This document shows, one piece after another, positions 55,234-63,950 of a DNA stretch of 64,000 nucleotides; position 1 is the first letter of the stretch, and each line of letters starts with the position of its first letter. The translations under genes and the position numbers were made by a program. The notes under the pieces were generated by a model. That model saw nothing but the letters and a program-made list of their open reading frames with translations, did not search any database and was not told the origin of the DNA. Origin of the DNA: Microsyncoccus archaeolyticus (GTDB taxonomy: Bacteria; Patescibacteriota; Minisyncoccia; Minisyncoccales; Minisyncoccaceae); the NCBI GenBank assembly GCA_036987155.1, contig BTXY01000001.1, positions 1 to 64,000 on the forward strand. Reading direction: 5' to 3'.

Positions 55234-56945
55234 TTTATCTCTTTCTTAATATCCTCTATTTCTTTTTTCATTGATTTTTCTAAATAATCAACATCTTTCT
55301 TTAATTTTTTGATAATCTTATCTTCTTCTTTTGTTAATTCTCTTTTAGATTTAGTTTTTCCAAGTAATTTAATTTGATCATTTAGATCTTGCTTTAAAAA
55401 GTCAAAAGTTTCCCCTATCATGCTTTCTGCTTCAAGTACTTCTTTTCTTACTCTTTTTCTAAATAAAGCAAATCTGTAATAGCTGTAAGAAATAATAAAG
55501 ACGAGAACAATAATTAAAACTAACAAAGGAATAGCCACTGATAAAATTTCGATTAACTTAGAGCTAATCTGAATGAAGTCTGGCTTTTTAATAATAATAT
55601 TAATACTTTGACTGGGAAAACTTTTTAACCCCCTATTATCAACCACTTCTGCCCAAATCTTGTAAACTCCTTCACTTAAATTTTCTTGAGAAATTAAAGA
55701 AAATGATCCTGACTCATCTGTATCTAATGTTTTAGTTAAAACTACTTCTTTATCTTTTTCAAAATAAATATTAAGCTTGACTTTAGAATATTTGCTTTCT
55801 CCTTTAATTGTTAAAATATCATTTTTTGATAATTCTTTTGGATATTCAGTTAATATGGGGGACTCTAGTGGAGTAATCGTAATTTCCTCTGCTGCTGAAG
55901 AATAGTTACCCGCTTTGTCAAAAGCTTGGACAATTATCAATTTTTCTCCAGGATAAAGAATTGGCATTGTATAAACTCCTTCATTTAAGTCTTCTTCGTA
56001 TACTTTAATAATTAAGCTATTATCAACTTTGATATTATAATAATCAACTCCCGACAAAGAATCCTTTGTGCCAAAACTAATTTTTGGTTGAGGAGTTTCT
56101 ACTACTTTTCCATCTACTAAATTAATATTAAATTGGTCTGGAGCTTTTGTATCAATTTGAACTTTAAAATGACTAATACCTCCCCAGCCACTGCTATTTT
56201 TTAATTGGACATGGAAATACCAAATACCATCTTCTAAACCAGTCAACATTTTTCCTGAAACCGCTGGTTCATACAAGACATTAGGAGTTGAATTTGAATT
56301 TTTATTTAAAAGAGTTCTTGCAGCAATAATTTCAGTCCCCAAGCTCCAAGAAAGATCAACATTGTTTGAATTATACCATTTACTTGAATCAGGATGAGTT
56401 GAAGAAGTAATGTTTGGTGCTAAAGGAACATTTAAAATTGGCTTAACAATTTCCTCCTCCTTTTCTGTTTCATTAAAAGTAAATCTAGCTACGCCACTTC
56501 CTGATAAAATATTTGTACCATTGCCATCATTAGCCAAAACTGATCCAGATAAAAAACTAAGATTTGAGATTCCTGATTTTTTAGCCCTAAAATTAATAGT
56601 CATTAATTTACCTGATGCTCCAGTAAAACCTGGATTAAAAACAACCCCTTCAAAACCAACTGTTCCTAAAGAATTAGAAAAACTCGGTTCTTGAACCCAT
56701 AAAGAAAAGATTGAACCAACTTTTGATAATGAAACAACTTCTAATTTATCTGTTGGAAAATCAATGATTCCTGAAGCAGCATTCATTGCTTCTGTGGGAG
56801 TAGAAACATAAACTCCTACCTGTATTATATTATTTATAGAATAAGTACCCGAGCTAGGAGAAAAATATAATGTTGCTGCATTAATAGAAAAAGGAAAAAA
56901 GAAAATTAAAAACAATAGAATTAATATTTTTTTAATTTTTTCCAT
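55230..56945 (-). CDS. Cohesin-like, membrane-anchored surface protein 1
   Basis: A signal peptide (ending INAAT) leads a cohesin-like domain (about residues 24-155: YSINNIIQVGVYVSTPTEAM, GIIDFPTDKLEVVSLSK, TINFRAKKSG, SVLANDGNGTNIL). Three or four Ig-like modules follow (about 170-455, with DTKAPDQFNINLVDGK and VQAFDKAGNYSS). Then come one transmembrane helix (about 470-495) and a cytoplasmic coiled coil (about 500-571). Cohesins bind dockerins; a dockerin-like protein is encoded two genes upstream. A receptor or scaffold role is inferred. Confidence 0.78.
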   Translation of the reverse strand: MEKIKKILILLFLIFFFPFSINAATLYFSPSSGTYSINNIIQVGVYVSTPTEAMNAASGIIDFPTDKLEVVSLSKVGSIFSLWVQEPSFSNSLGTVGFEGVVFNPGFTGASGKLMTINFRAKKSGISNLSFLSGSVLANDGNGTNILSGSGVARFTFNETEKEEEIVKPILNVPLAPNITSSTHPDSSKWYNSNNVDLSWSLGTEIIAARTLLNKNSNSTPNVLYEPAVSGKMLTGLEDGIWYFHVQLKNSSGWGGISHFKVQIDTKAPDQFNINLVDGKVVETPQPKISFGTKDSLSGVDYYNIKVDNSLIIKVYEEDLNEGVYTMPILYPGEKLIIVQAFDKAGNYSSAAEEITITPLESPILTEYPKELSKNDILTIKGESKYSKVKLNIYFEKDKEVVLTKTLDTDESGSFSLISQENLSEGVYKIWAEVVDNRGLKSFPSQSINIIIKKPDFIQISSKLIEILSVAIPLLVLIIVLVFIISYSYYRFALFRKRVRKEVLEAESMIGETFDFLKQDLNDQIKLLGKTKSKRELTKEEDKIIKKLKKDVDYLEKSMKKEIEDIKKEIK

Positions 56946-57778
56946 AATTTATTAATCAATAATATACTGATAATTAATATTATGATTATAACATAAAATA
57001 AATAATTTTTATACCAAGGTAATGGATTTAAGGGATTAACAATAACAATTCTTTCATTGCCTTTTTTATCAATTGCTTTAATGTATACTTTTTTTTCTAA
57101 GCTTTGGTCTTTCAAAACATAAGGACTTTCAGCAACAGTACAATTTTTAAGACTCCCCTCACAAACCTCATAATGATCAACTCCTACTCCTTTATCTTGA
57201 GTAGCAAAAACCAAGAAATACTTATTTTCAAATAATTCTTGGTCTTGGCTAATCTCTGGGCTAAATGTTTCTGGTTTCTCATTATCTATAATCTCAGCAG
57301 ATTCCTGAGTTTCAAAATAATTTCTAATATAAAAACTAATATTTGAAAAATTTAAATTAATAGGAGTGCCAAGTCCATCATTTTTGTAAGCTTGAATTTG
57401 GTTTAAATAAACAATTCCGTCTCCTTCTGTTTTGGTTTTAAAAATTAAAGAAAAAATTAATCCATCTTTACTATTATATCCTCCTGGAATTATGCCTGAA
57501 AAACTCATCTTTCCATTCTCAATTTTTGGTTTTTCAACCCAAAAGTTAATTATTGAATTTCCCTCTCTGATTTCCTTTAACTCTAATAAATCTTGAGGAA
57601 AAGAAATATTTCCACCTATAGCGTTAATTGATTCGTCTTCAGAATTTAAAAAAACATTAATTTGAAAATCGCTATTAACCTTAATCTGATTAGAATCTGA
57701 TTCTAAAACTAAACTAGCCGCATCAACTTGATTGGCAGAGAAAATAAATATTAAAATTAATAATATTTTTCTTTTCAT
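56921..57778 (-). CDS. Cohesin-like, membrane-anchored surface protein 2
   Basis: The protein (start MKRKILLILIF, 57778) has a signal peptide ending VDAAS and a cohesin-like domain (about residues 20-150: VNSDFQINVFLNSEDESINA, GGNISFPQDLLELKEI, IFSLIFKTKTEGDG). A shorter linker domain with VGVDHYEVCEGSLKNCTVAE and one C-terminal transmembrane helix follow. The next gene begins inside its end (25-nt overlap). It is a shorter paralogue of the protein downstream. Confidence 0.75.
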   Translation of the reverse strand: MKRKILLILIFIFSANQVDAASLVLESDSNQIKVNSDFQINVFLNSEDESINAIGGNISFPQDLLELKEIREGNSIINFWVEKPKIENGKMSFSGIIPGGYNSKDGLIFSLIFKTKTEGDGIVYLNQIQAYKNDGLGTPINLNFSNISFYIRNYFETQESAEIIDNEKPETFSPEISQDQELFENKYFLVFATQDKGVGVDHYEVCEGSLKNCTVAESPYVLKDQSLEKKVYIKAIDKKGNERIVIVNPLNPLPWYKNYLFYVIIIILIISILLINKLWKKLKKY

Positions 57779-57780
57779 AA

Positions 57781-58839
57781 TCAGCCTGTCCAATAATATG
57801 CTATTATACTAAAGTCTATTAAATCAACTTTTCCATCACCGTTTAACTTATCTTTTTCTATAATCTTAAAAGGTTCACTAAGATTTCTTTTATACCAATA
57901 AGCAGCAATGGAAAAATCAACTAAATTAACTTTTAAATCATAATTAACATCTGCTTTTAATGATTTCTTTTGAGTTCCTGCATAAACATTATTATTACCA
58001 ACAATAAAACCTACTTCTTTGCTAAAATCAGTAATATCTCCATTTAAAGCTGCTTTGGATTTAGTATAATGTTGTCCTTTTTCTAAAACAGATGTGTCAA
58101 AATTATATAAATAAATTCCATTTTTATCAGAATTAACTTTGGTAAATATCTCACTTTCAGAATTAACAGCAATGGTAATTTCACTAGAAGGAGCAGCTTG
58201 ACCAAAAATAGCAATGTTATCACCTAATTTAACCTCGCTTTTATCAACAGCAATAGTTGGAGCTATAAATATTCCACTAATAGTTGTTGTTGTTCCCTGA
58301 GTTATGCTTATTGGAAAAACAAAAGGAGTAGATGATCTTCCCTGAGAGTCTTCTCCATAAACGCTAAAAGTATAATTTCCAGCAGAAAGTCCTGATATTT
58401 GAGTACTAAAATAAGCATCAGGCCCAGCAATTGTTTCTACTGCTAACTGTCCATCTTTTAATATCACTACTGTGCTTTGAGGATATGCTCTTCCCTGAAT
58501 AACTACTGCTGTTTGAGGAGGAGGTATAAATCCTCCTCCGCCGCCGCCACCCCCTTCCCCACGAGAACAATTAGTAAAGTTAAAGTCGCAGGAAGGAAGG
58601 CAAGAAAGAGTGCCCTGTGTATAACCAAAACTTTGACAAGTTTTACCTGCCAGATCTGAATTATCACAATCTTCTCCAGTTTCTTTAATATTATTACCGC
58701 AAATAGTGATTTTAATTGTTGCTCCTATTGTTTTAATAGTAGCAGCACTAACTTCATTAAAATCTAAAATAATTTTATTGAAATAAAAGGATGTGGCGAG
58801 AAAAATTATCAATAAAAATATTTTTCCTAAATTTTTCAT
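57781..58839 (-). CDS. Secreted protein with C-terminal dockerin-like domain
   Basis: A signal peptide precedes a Cys-rich segment (about residues 45-95: CGNNIKETGEDCDNSDLAGK ... CLPSCDFNFTNC), an eight-glycine linker, two carboxypeptidase-regulatory-like/Ig-like modules (about 105-275), and two dockerin-type calcium loops at the end (KADVNYDLKVNLVDFSIAAY and KLNGDGKVDLIDFSIIAYYW). It lies beside two cohesin-like genes, so it is probably their ligand and may bridge other surface material. Confidence 0.8.
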   Translation of the reverse strand: MKNLGKIFLLIIFLATSFYFNKIILDFNEVSAATIKTIGATIKITICGNNIKETGEDCDNSDLAGKTCQSFGYTQGTLSCLPSCDFNFTNCSRGEGGGGGGGGFIPPPQTAVVIQGRAYPQSTVVILKDGQLAVETIAGPDAYFSTQISGLSAGNYTFSVYGEDSQGRSSTPFVFPISITQGTTTTISGIFIAPTIAVDKSEVKLGDNIAIFGQAAPSSEITIAVNSESEIFTKVNSDKNGIYLYNFDTSVLEKGQHYTKSKAALNGDITDFSKEVGFIVGNNNVYAGTQKKSLKADVNYDLKVNLVDFSIAAYWYKRNLSEPFKIIEKDKLNGDGKVDLIDFSIIAYYWTG

Positions 58840-59600
58840 TCCTCGGTTTTAATTTTTTTAGATCTCCCTTTTTTCTTTACTATAGGATTATTATTCTTTT
58901 TACGAGTAACTTTTCTTATTTTTTCTGGAACAATAACTTCTTCAATAATTTCCTCCTCTTCCTCTTCTATTTGTTTAAATTCTTTTACATCAGCTTTTGG
59001 ACTAATTTTAATGTTGAAGTTCTTTCTAAATGCACAAATTAAAATCATTAAAACAATTAAGCATATGACCACTAAATCCCAAGGATAAAACTTATTCCAG
59101 AAATATTCGATTCTATAATAAGCTGCTTGAAAAATATTTGCTGGAGCAATAGTAAAATAAAGTTTAGTAGCAGCAGCAATATTGACTGTGCTCACCCCTC
59201 CATCAATTACATTATTTTTAACAGGTTGAGCTTGTAAAAACACAAAATAATCACCGGGCTTAGCATTAACTGGCAGCTCTATTGTAACTTTTACCATTTG
59301 CACACTATTGGGTTCCAAGCTTAAGGAAGTAGGATAAAATTTAATCCAACTTTTATCTGGTCTTAATTCTTTAACGTTTTCGCGATACTCAGCTGAAACC
59401 TGATAACCACTAGGCTCATCTCCTGTATTAATAACTGGTAAATCTGGCAAATTATATATTTGACCAGGTTTTAATGATTCATCAACTTCTATTTTTCCAA
59501 TTCCAACACCAACTCCAATTTTAGAATAAATATTAGAAGGAAAAATACAAACCAGTAAAACGCAAAAACAAACTAGGAAGCTTAATTTATTTTTAATCAT
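58836..59600 (-). CDS. DUF916-like membrane-anchored surface protein
   Basis: Signal peptide (about residues 1-27), an Ig-like domain resembling DUF916/WxL-interacting proteins (LKPGQIYNLPDLPVINTGDE, WIKFYPTSLSLEPNSVQMVK, LPVNAKPGDYFVFLQAQPV), a transmembrane helix (about 175-195) and a charged cytoplasmic tail with an Glu run and many Lys/Arg. Start at MIKNKLSFLV (59600) avoids overlap with the gene before it. In Gram-positives such proteins tether peptidoglycan-binding complexes; here the role is inferred from architecture. Confidence 0.65.
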   Translation of the reverse strand: MIKNKLSFLVCFCVLLVCIFPSNIYSKIGVGVGIGKIEVDESLKPGQIYNLPDLPVINTGDEPSGYQVSAEYRENVKELRPDKSWIKFYPTSLSLEPNSVQMVKVTIELPVNAKPGDYFVFLQAQPVKNNVIDGGVSTVNIAAATKLYFTIAPANIFQAAYYRIEYFWNKFYPWDLVVICLIVLMILICAFRKNFNIKISPKADVKEFKQIEEEEEEIIEEVIVPEKIRKVTRKKNNNPIVKKKGRSKKIKTEE

Positions 59601-59601
59601 A

Positions 59602-61068
59602 TTAGTGTGCACTAGCTAAAACTGTAACATCAACATCTTGAGCGTCTAAACAATCAGACGTTGTTGGCATTGTGATTTTTAAATCTAAATCAAAATTGCT
59701 TCCTTTTTCTTTAGAGCTGATTAATGATTGATAACTTGTTCCTAAATAGTACCAATTAGTTCCCGAATTAATAGAAAATTCGTGTTTATATTGATCGGTT
59801 GAGGGTGTACCAGAAACAAGCGTCCACGTACACCCCCCTCCAGTAGCATTGTAGCCTTTTATCTCAAAATCCTCTGTAACATTTCCATTATTTGTTACTG
59901 TTTGTGTTTGTGAAGAAACAGTATCAGCCGTAGCATTAGAATCAAGAACCCCATATTCGATACTTCCATCATCTATAGAAACTGAAATAAGTTTTACTAT
60001 GGTGCTATTTCCACTAATTTGAACAGGAGAACTGCCACCCACAGTACCAGAAGAAACTGTAATATCTGCAGAAGGATTAGAAATTTCTAATTCAATTGTT
60101 TCGGTGGGAGATGCACCATATCCAACATCTAAAACAGCATAAACACACACTTGTGATGTTCCCACCGCCATTGTTCCAGTTATTGTTGCTTGATCAGAAG
60201 AATTAAAAGATGAAGCAGTGCCAAACAATGTCTCGTTTCCATCATATGTACATGTACCTGCTGTCTCATAATACAAATCTAGATTAGACAAATTGCTGTT
60301 TGCATTAATTGTTCCTTCTTCATTTATAATAATTTGAGTAATGTTTGCACTTTCGGCACTCCTTACAAAAGTAAATGCACCACCAACATAGAAATTAGTT
60401 ATTGGGCTACCTGTGGTTGAAGTTTGAGTTCCTGTTGTACTAGTAGTAATATTAAGTGGAGTAACGTCCAAATTAAGATTATCAAACCATGCTAGAGATT
60501 GCGCACTTTTATTGTTACCGTTTCTTAAACTAGCATAAACCTGAATTTGATACTGTCCAGTTTCATCAAAATAAGAAGAAACATTCAAGTTTGATGGACC
60601 AGTCCAAGAAGTTGGGCTACCATAAGATGGAATAGTTGCATCTGACCATATAGTAACTTGCGACGAAGAAGGTTTAATAATATCAACTTGAACCGTATTG
60701 GTTGTACAATTAACTGCCACACACTGTTTACTCCAGTAAAGACTCAAATTTACTGTGCTTCCTGCTTCAATATTAGTGCTAATTGTTTGCCGAGCATAAC
60801 CAGTGGCAGTATTGTTTCTTCCAGCTGCTGTTTGTAATTCCACAGAACCAGCACTATCTTGATAATAAGAAGAGTTATATGTCATTGTTGACAAGGTCCA
60901 ATTAGTAGTTCCACTTGTAAAACTTGGGTTACTTAAATAATTTGTAGCATAAGTTTTTTGAATTTTTGGAGGAAATGATGGATTTTGCCAAACTTGTGGC
61001 CAACCAGAGAAAATCCAAAGAACAACCAGAGTAAAAACTAAAAACTTTTTAAGAATTTCCTTAATCAT
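59602..61068 (-). CDS. Secreted Ser/Thr-rich surface protein
   Basis: The first gene of the surface operon. A signal peptide (about residues 5-42, ending TYATN) leads a carbohydrate-binding-module-like domain (about 43-205: NPSFTSGTTNWTLS, WFDNLNLDVTP). A Thr/Ser-rich linker and two beta-rich modules follow (about 225-360 and 365-488, the latter with SIEYGVLDSN and VTNNGNVTEDFEIKG). No membrane anchor. It could be retained by the cohesin/DUF916 partners. Composition resembles LamG-pilin 3. Confidence 0.7.
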   Translation of the reverse strand: MIKEILKKFLVFTLVVLWIFSGWPQVWQNPSFPPKIQKTYATNYLSNPSFTSGTTNWTLSTMTYNSSYYQDSAGSVELQTAAGRNNTATGYARQTISTNIEAGSTVNLSLYWSKQCVAVNCTTNTVQVDIIKPSSSQVTIWSDATIPSYGSPTSWTGPSNLNVSSYFDETGQYQIQVYASLRNGNNKSAQSLAWFDNLNLDVTPLNITTSTTGTQTSTTGSPITNFYVGGAFTFVRSAESANITQIIINEEGTINANSNLSNLDLYYETAGTCTYDGNETLFGTASSFNSSDQATITGTMAVGTSQVCVYAVLDVGYGASPTETIELEISNPSADITVSSGTVGGSSPVQISGNSTIVKLISVSIDDGSIEYGVLDSNATADTVSSQTQTVTNNGNVTEDFEIKGYNATGGGCTWTLVSGTPSTDQYKHEFSINSGTNWYYLGTSYQSLISSKEKGSNFDLDLKITMPTTSDCLDAQDVDVTVLASAH

Positions 61069-61108
61069 GTTAAATTATTTTACCATAAAACAATAAAAAT
61101 TGGCAATA

Positions 61109-61272
61109 CTAAAACACCGTTTTAACGGTGCCTTAATTTTGATCAATGGCCCTATCCCTTTCAAAAAGAATCCGTAGATTCCATTTGTGGGTGTCGCATT
61201 CAAGCGCCACGGCGTTTGAAGATTATGACTCCCAAATTGAAAGGTGTTCGGAATTTTTTGAACGATAGGGCC
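61109..61272 (-). ncRNA. Candidate structured RNA (rod-like, 6S-like shape)
   Basis: A promoter (TTGAAG 61307-61302, 17-bp spacer, TATATT 61284-61279) puts the start at about 61272, exactly where a 10-bp terminal helix begins (TGGCCCTATC at 61147-61156 with GATAGGGCCA at 61264-61273). Inside are a second helix (61160-61174 with 61249-61262), a bubble, a third helix (about 61182-61195 with 61227-61238) and an apical hairpin (TTCAAGCGCC / GGCGTTTGAA, 61199-61220). A terminator (CACCGTT / AACGGTG, 61115-61130, then TTTT) ends it at about 164 nt. The long rod with a central bubble resembles 6S RNA; it lacks SRP RNA's GGAA tip and tmRNA features. Confidence 0.6.
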
Positions 61273-61278
61273 AAAATT

Positions 61279-61307
61279 AATATACTATAGTTTTTTAGAT
61301 TCTTCAA
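61279..61307 (-). promoter_or_regulatory. Promoter of the structured RNA
   Basis: TTGAAG and TATATT hexamers with a 17-bp spacer on the minus strand, just after the ndk stop codon. Confidence 0.6.
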
Positions 61308-61308
61308 G

Positions 61309-61911
61309 TTATTCTTTTATGCCATCTAAATTAATATCATAAAGAATTTCATTGCTAATTAACTTGTACTGCAATAATTCTTTTTCTGTAAACCAAATAT
61401 TGATTTCTCTTTCTGCTTCTTCTGGTTTATCTGTGCAATGAATAAGATTTCTTACTGCTCTACTATCAAGATTAGCCATATCATAAGAATCAATTGTAAA
61501 ATCTCCTCTTATGGTTCCAACATCAGATGTTAAGGGTTCTGTTCCACCAACTATTTTTTTAATAATCCCTACTGCTTTATTGCCCTCCCAAACCATTAAA
61601 ACAACTGGGCCAGCAGTCATGTAAGAATAAAGTCCTTTAATAATGTCTCTTCCGTATTCAAGGGCTGATTTTTCTGTTGGTAATCCATCTGCTTCAAGAT
61701 TTTTAATCCTTATTTGTCCTTTGCTTTCACACCACGCATCATCTTTACTATAATGCTTTATGCACTGCTCTTCAGTGGCAAATGTTAATTTCATGGCTAC
61801 TAGTTTCAAGCCAGTTCTTTCAAAGCGCTTAATAATTTCACCAATTAAAGAACGCTGTACGCCATCTGGCTTTATCATTACAAAAGTTTTTTCTTTTTTT
61901 ACATCTGCCAT
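61309..61911 (-). CDS. ndk: Nucleoside diphosphate kinase, enlarged
   Basis: MIKPDGVQRSLIGEIIKRFE start, MVWEGNKAVGIIKKIVGGTE, GTIRGDFTIDSYDMANLDSR and the catalytic His in NLIHCTDKPEEAEREI. At 200 residues it is about 50 longer than usual: an insertion (about residues 50-85) sits before the GPVVLM strand, and a C-terminal extension follows. It equilibrates nucleoside di- and triphosphates. Confidence 0.92.
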   Translation of the reverse strand: MADVKKEKTFVMIKPDGVQRSLIGEIIKRFERTGLKLVAMKLTFATEEQCIKHYSKDDAWCESKGQIRIKNLEADGLPTEKSALEYGRDIIKGLYSYMTAGPVVLMVWEGNKAVGIIKKIVGGTEPLTSDVGTIRGDFTIDSYDMANLDSRAVRNLIHCTDKPEEAEREINIWFTEKELLQYKLISNEILYDINLDGIKE

Positions 61912-61916
61912 ATTAA

Positions 61917-62735
61917 TTAATTTTTACTTATTATCTTTAATATTTTACCATCAGAAACAATTTTAATGTCTCCATTAATATCTGTTCTTAGTGTTTTAAT
62001 ACCAAAATTATTAAGCCTTGTCAAAACTTCTTCTGAGGGATGACCATAAGAATTAGCCCCTACTTGAATTATTGCTATTTCAGGAGTTGTTGCTTTTAAA
62101 AATTCTTCTGAAGTTGAATAAACAGAACCATGATGAGCCACTTTCAAAACATCTATATCTGCACCTATTGCATCTTCTTTTTTAGAAGTAATGTCTCCTG
62201 TAAAAAGAAAAGAGCTTTGTCCATAATCCATTTTTAAAACTAAGGAAGAATCATTTGATTCTGGAAAATTCTCTCCATAATCAGGATACAATATTTCAAA
62301 ACTAACATTAGAGAATAATATTTTCGCACCTTTTCTTAAATTTAAAATATTAGCATTTTCTTTATTAATCAAATCCTCCCATTCTTCGTTCTCCCCAATT
62401 CCGGTCCATAAAATATTTTTAACTTCGTATTCTTTTAAAACTTGGATTAATCCATTAATATGATCTTTATCAGTATGAGTTAAAACAATTAAATCAATAG
62501 TTTTATCCCAAAAAGGCATTTCTTGGCTCACTTTTTCAATTATTCTTTCTCTGCCTGGGCCTCCATCAATTAAAATCTGGTTTTTATTAGGAGTTTCAAT
62601 AAAAATTGCATCCCCTTGATTAACATCAAAAAAAACAACTTCTAAATAGCTGCTATGGAAGTATAAAACAATGGAAAAGCACAAAATATTTAAAAAGAAA
62701 AGGCATAAAATTATGCCCCATACTTTTTTATTCAT
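61917..62735 (-). CDS. ComEC-type metallo-beta-lactamase protein, membrane anchored
   Basis: One N-terminal transmembrane helix, then the MBL fold typical of the ComEC/Rec2 C-terminal domain: VVFFDVNQGDAIFIETPNKN, LIDGGPG, VLTHTDKDHINGL (metal motif, Thr in place of Ser), FLFTGDITSKKE and LKVAHHGSVYS. The ComEC channel part is absent, so it is either a free-standing nuclease/hydrolase for DNA uptake or another envelope hydrolase. Confidence 0.85.
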   Translation of the reverse strand: MNKKVWGIILCLFFLNILCFSIVLYFHSSYLEVVFFDVNQGDAIFIETPNKNQILIDGGPGRERIIEKVSQEMPFWDKTIDLIVLTHTDKDHINGLIQVLKEYEVKNILWTGIGENEEWEDLINKENANILNLRKGAKILFSNVSFEILYPDYGENFPESNDSSLVLKMDYGQSSFLFTGDITSKKEDAIGADIDVLKVAHHGSVYSTSEEFLKATTPEIAIIQVGANSYGHPSEEVLTRLNNFGIKTLRTDINGDIKIVSDGKILKIISKN

Positions 62736-62929
62736 TTCTTGTTTAAATCAGCAATTAATTTTTTAGAATCAATGCCATATCTATCACACACTTCCCCTAT
62801 TTCTAATTGTTTCATTTCATATTGAGCAAACGGACAGGCAACGCAAGGAAATCCATAATCAAGTAAAATCTTTTCTTTTTTCTTATTGCCTAATACTTTA
62901 TCTAATTTTGTTTTTCTTGTTATTTTCAT
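62732..62929 (-). CDS. DUF1858 redox-disulfide-type small protein
   Basis: The 65-residue protein has the family pattern of an N-terminal helix, YGFPCVACPFAQYEMKQLEI (two Cys separated by two residues) and IDSKKLIADLNK. The family is annotated as hybrid-cluster-associated redox disulfide domain. It lies between mnmA and the MBL gene with 4-nt overlaps on both sides; a sulfur-relay link to mnmA is possible but unproven. Confidence 0.8.
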   Translation of the reverse strand: MKITRKTKLDKVLGNKKKEKILLDYGFPCVACPFAQYEMKQLEIGEVCDRYGIDSKKLIADLNKK

Positions 62930-63915
62930 ATTATTATTCCCCCACCAATGAGTTCTTTTCCTTTATAGAAAACAGCTGATTGGCCAGGAGTTATTGCTCT
63001 TTCGCCTTTATTAAATCTTAAAATAGTATTTTTACCTTTTTTAAATAATATTCCTGAAACTTCTTTTTGTCCATATCTTATCTTTGCCTTAATCTTGATT
63101 GGCAACTTTTGCTTATTAATCCAATTAATATTTTTAAGCTTTACTTCTTTTTGTATTAAAAGTTTTTCATTTTTGCTCACAATTAAAGAATTGCTCTTAA
63201 TGTCTTTTTTAATTACATAATATGGGCCTCCGCTTAAGCCAATTCCTTTTCTCTGGCCAATAGTATAAAACCATAATCCATTATGGGTTCCCAATACTTT
63301 TCCTTTTTCATTAACAATATTCCCCTTCTTACTCTTTATTTTCTTCTTTAAATAATCTTCAATGCTTCCAGAAATAAAACAAACTTCTTGAGATTCTTTA
63401 TATGGAAATACTGGTAATTTTTTCTTTTTTGCTTTAACAATTAAATCTTTTTTAAAATAATCTCCTAAAGGGAAAATAATATTGTCTAGATTATTTATTC
63501 TCCATAAAAAATATGTTTGGTCTTTGTTTAAGTCTTTTGGTTTAAATATTCTTTTGTTCTTAATCTTTGCATAATGTCCAGTAGCAACAAAATCTGGCTT
63601 AAATTTTTTTGTTTTTTCAATAAACAATTTAAACTTAATCAATTCATTACAAACCACGCACGGATTAGGGGTGTTCCCTTTTTTTAATTCTTCTAAAAAA
63701 TATTCGATAATCAATTTCTTAAATTCTTTTCTTAAATCAATAACCTTAAAATCTATTTTTAAAATTTTTGCTATTCTCTTTGCCTTAGATTCATCTGAAT
63801 AATCATTTAAACGCATAAAAACACCCATTACATCGGATCCCTGGTCTTTTAAAATACTAGCTGCCATTGCTGAATCAAGTCCACCTGATAATGCTACTAT
63901 TACTTTTTGAGGCAT
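62926..63915 (-). CDS. mnmA: tRNA-specific 2-thiouridylase
   Basis: PP-loop VALSGGLDSAMAASIL, the first catalytic Cys in NPCVVCNELIKF, FVATGHYAKI, DQTYFLWRI, the second catalytic Cys in SQEVCFISGSIEDYL, and FYTIGQRKGIGLSGGPYYVI. At 329 residues it is somewhat short. It makes s2U34 in tRNA-Lys, Glu and Gln; tRNA-Lys(TTT) in this window is a likely substrate. Confidence 0.95.
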   Translation of the reverse strand: MPQKVIVALSGGLDSAMAASILKDQGSDVMGVFMRLNDYSDESKAKRIAKILKIDFKVIDLRKEFKKLIIEYFLEELKKGNTPNPCVVCNELIKFKLFIEKTKKFKPDFVATGHYAKIKNKRIFKPKDLNKDQTYFLWRINNLDNIIFPLGDYFKKDLIVKAKKKKLPVFPYKESQEVCFISGSIEDYLKKKIKSKKGNIVNEKGKVLGTHNGLWFYTIGQRKGIGLSGGPYYVIKKDIKSNSLIVSKNEKLLIQKEVKLKNINWINKQKLPIKIKAKIRYGQKEVSGILFKKGKNTILRFNKGERAITPGQSAVFYKGKELIGGGIII

Positions 63916-63921
63916 ATTATT

Positions 63922-63950
63922 AAAAAATTAACCCAAGAATTTGGGTTAAT
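63922..63950 (-). terminator. Intrinsic terminator of the gene entering from the right edge
   Basis: A 9-bp perfect stem TTAACCCAA / TTGGGTTAA with a 4-nt loop and six T on the minus strand; it overlaps the stop of the partial gene and precedes mnmA. Confidence 0.85.

Noticed and set aside
61109..61272. SRP (4.5S) RNA or tmRNA as identity of the structured RNA
   Set aside because: The conserved GGAA apical tip and A-rich internal loop of SRP RNA are missing, and there is no tRNA-like end or tag reading frame for tmRNA.
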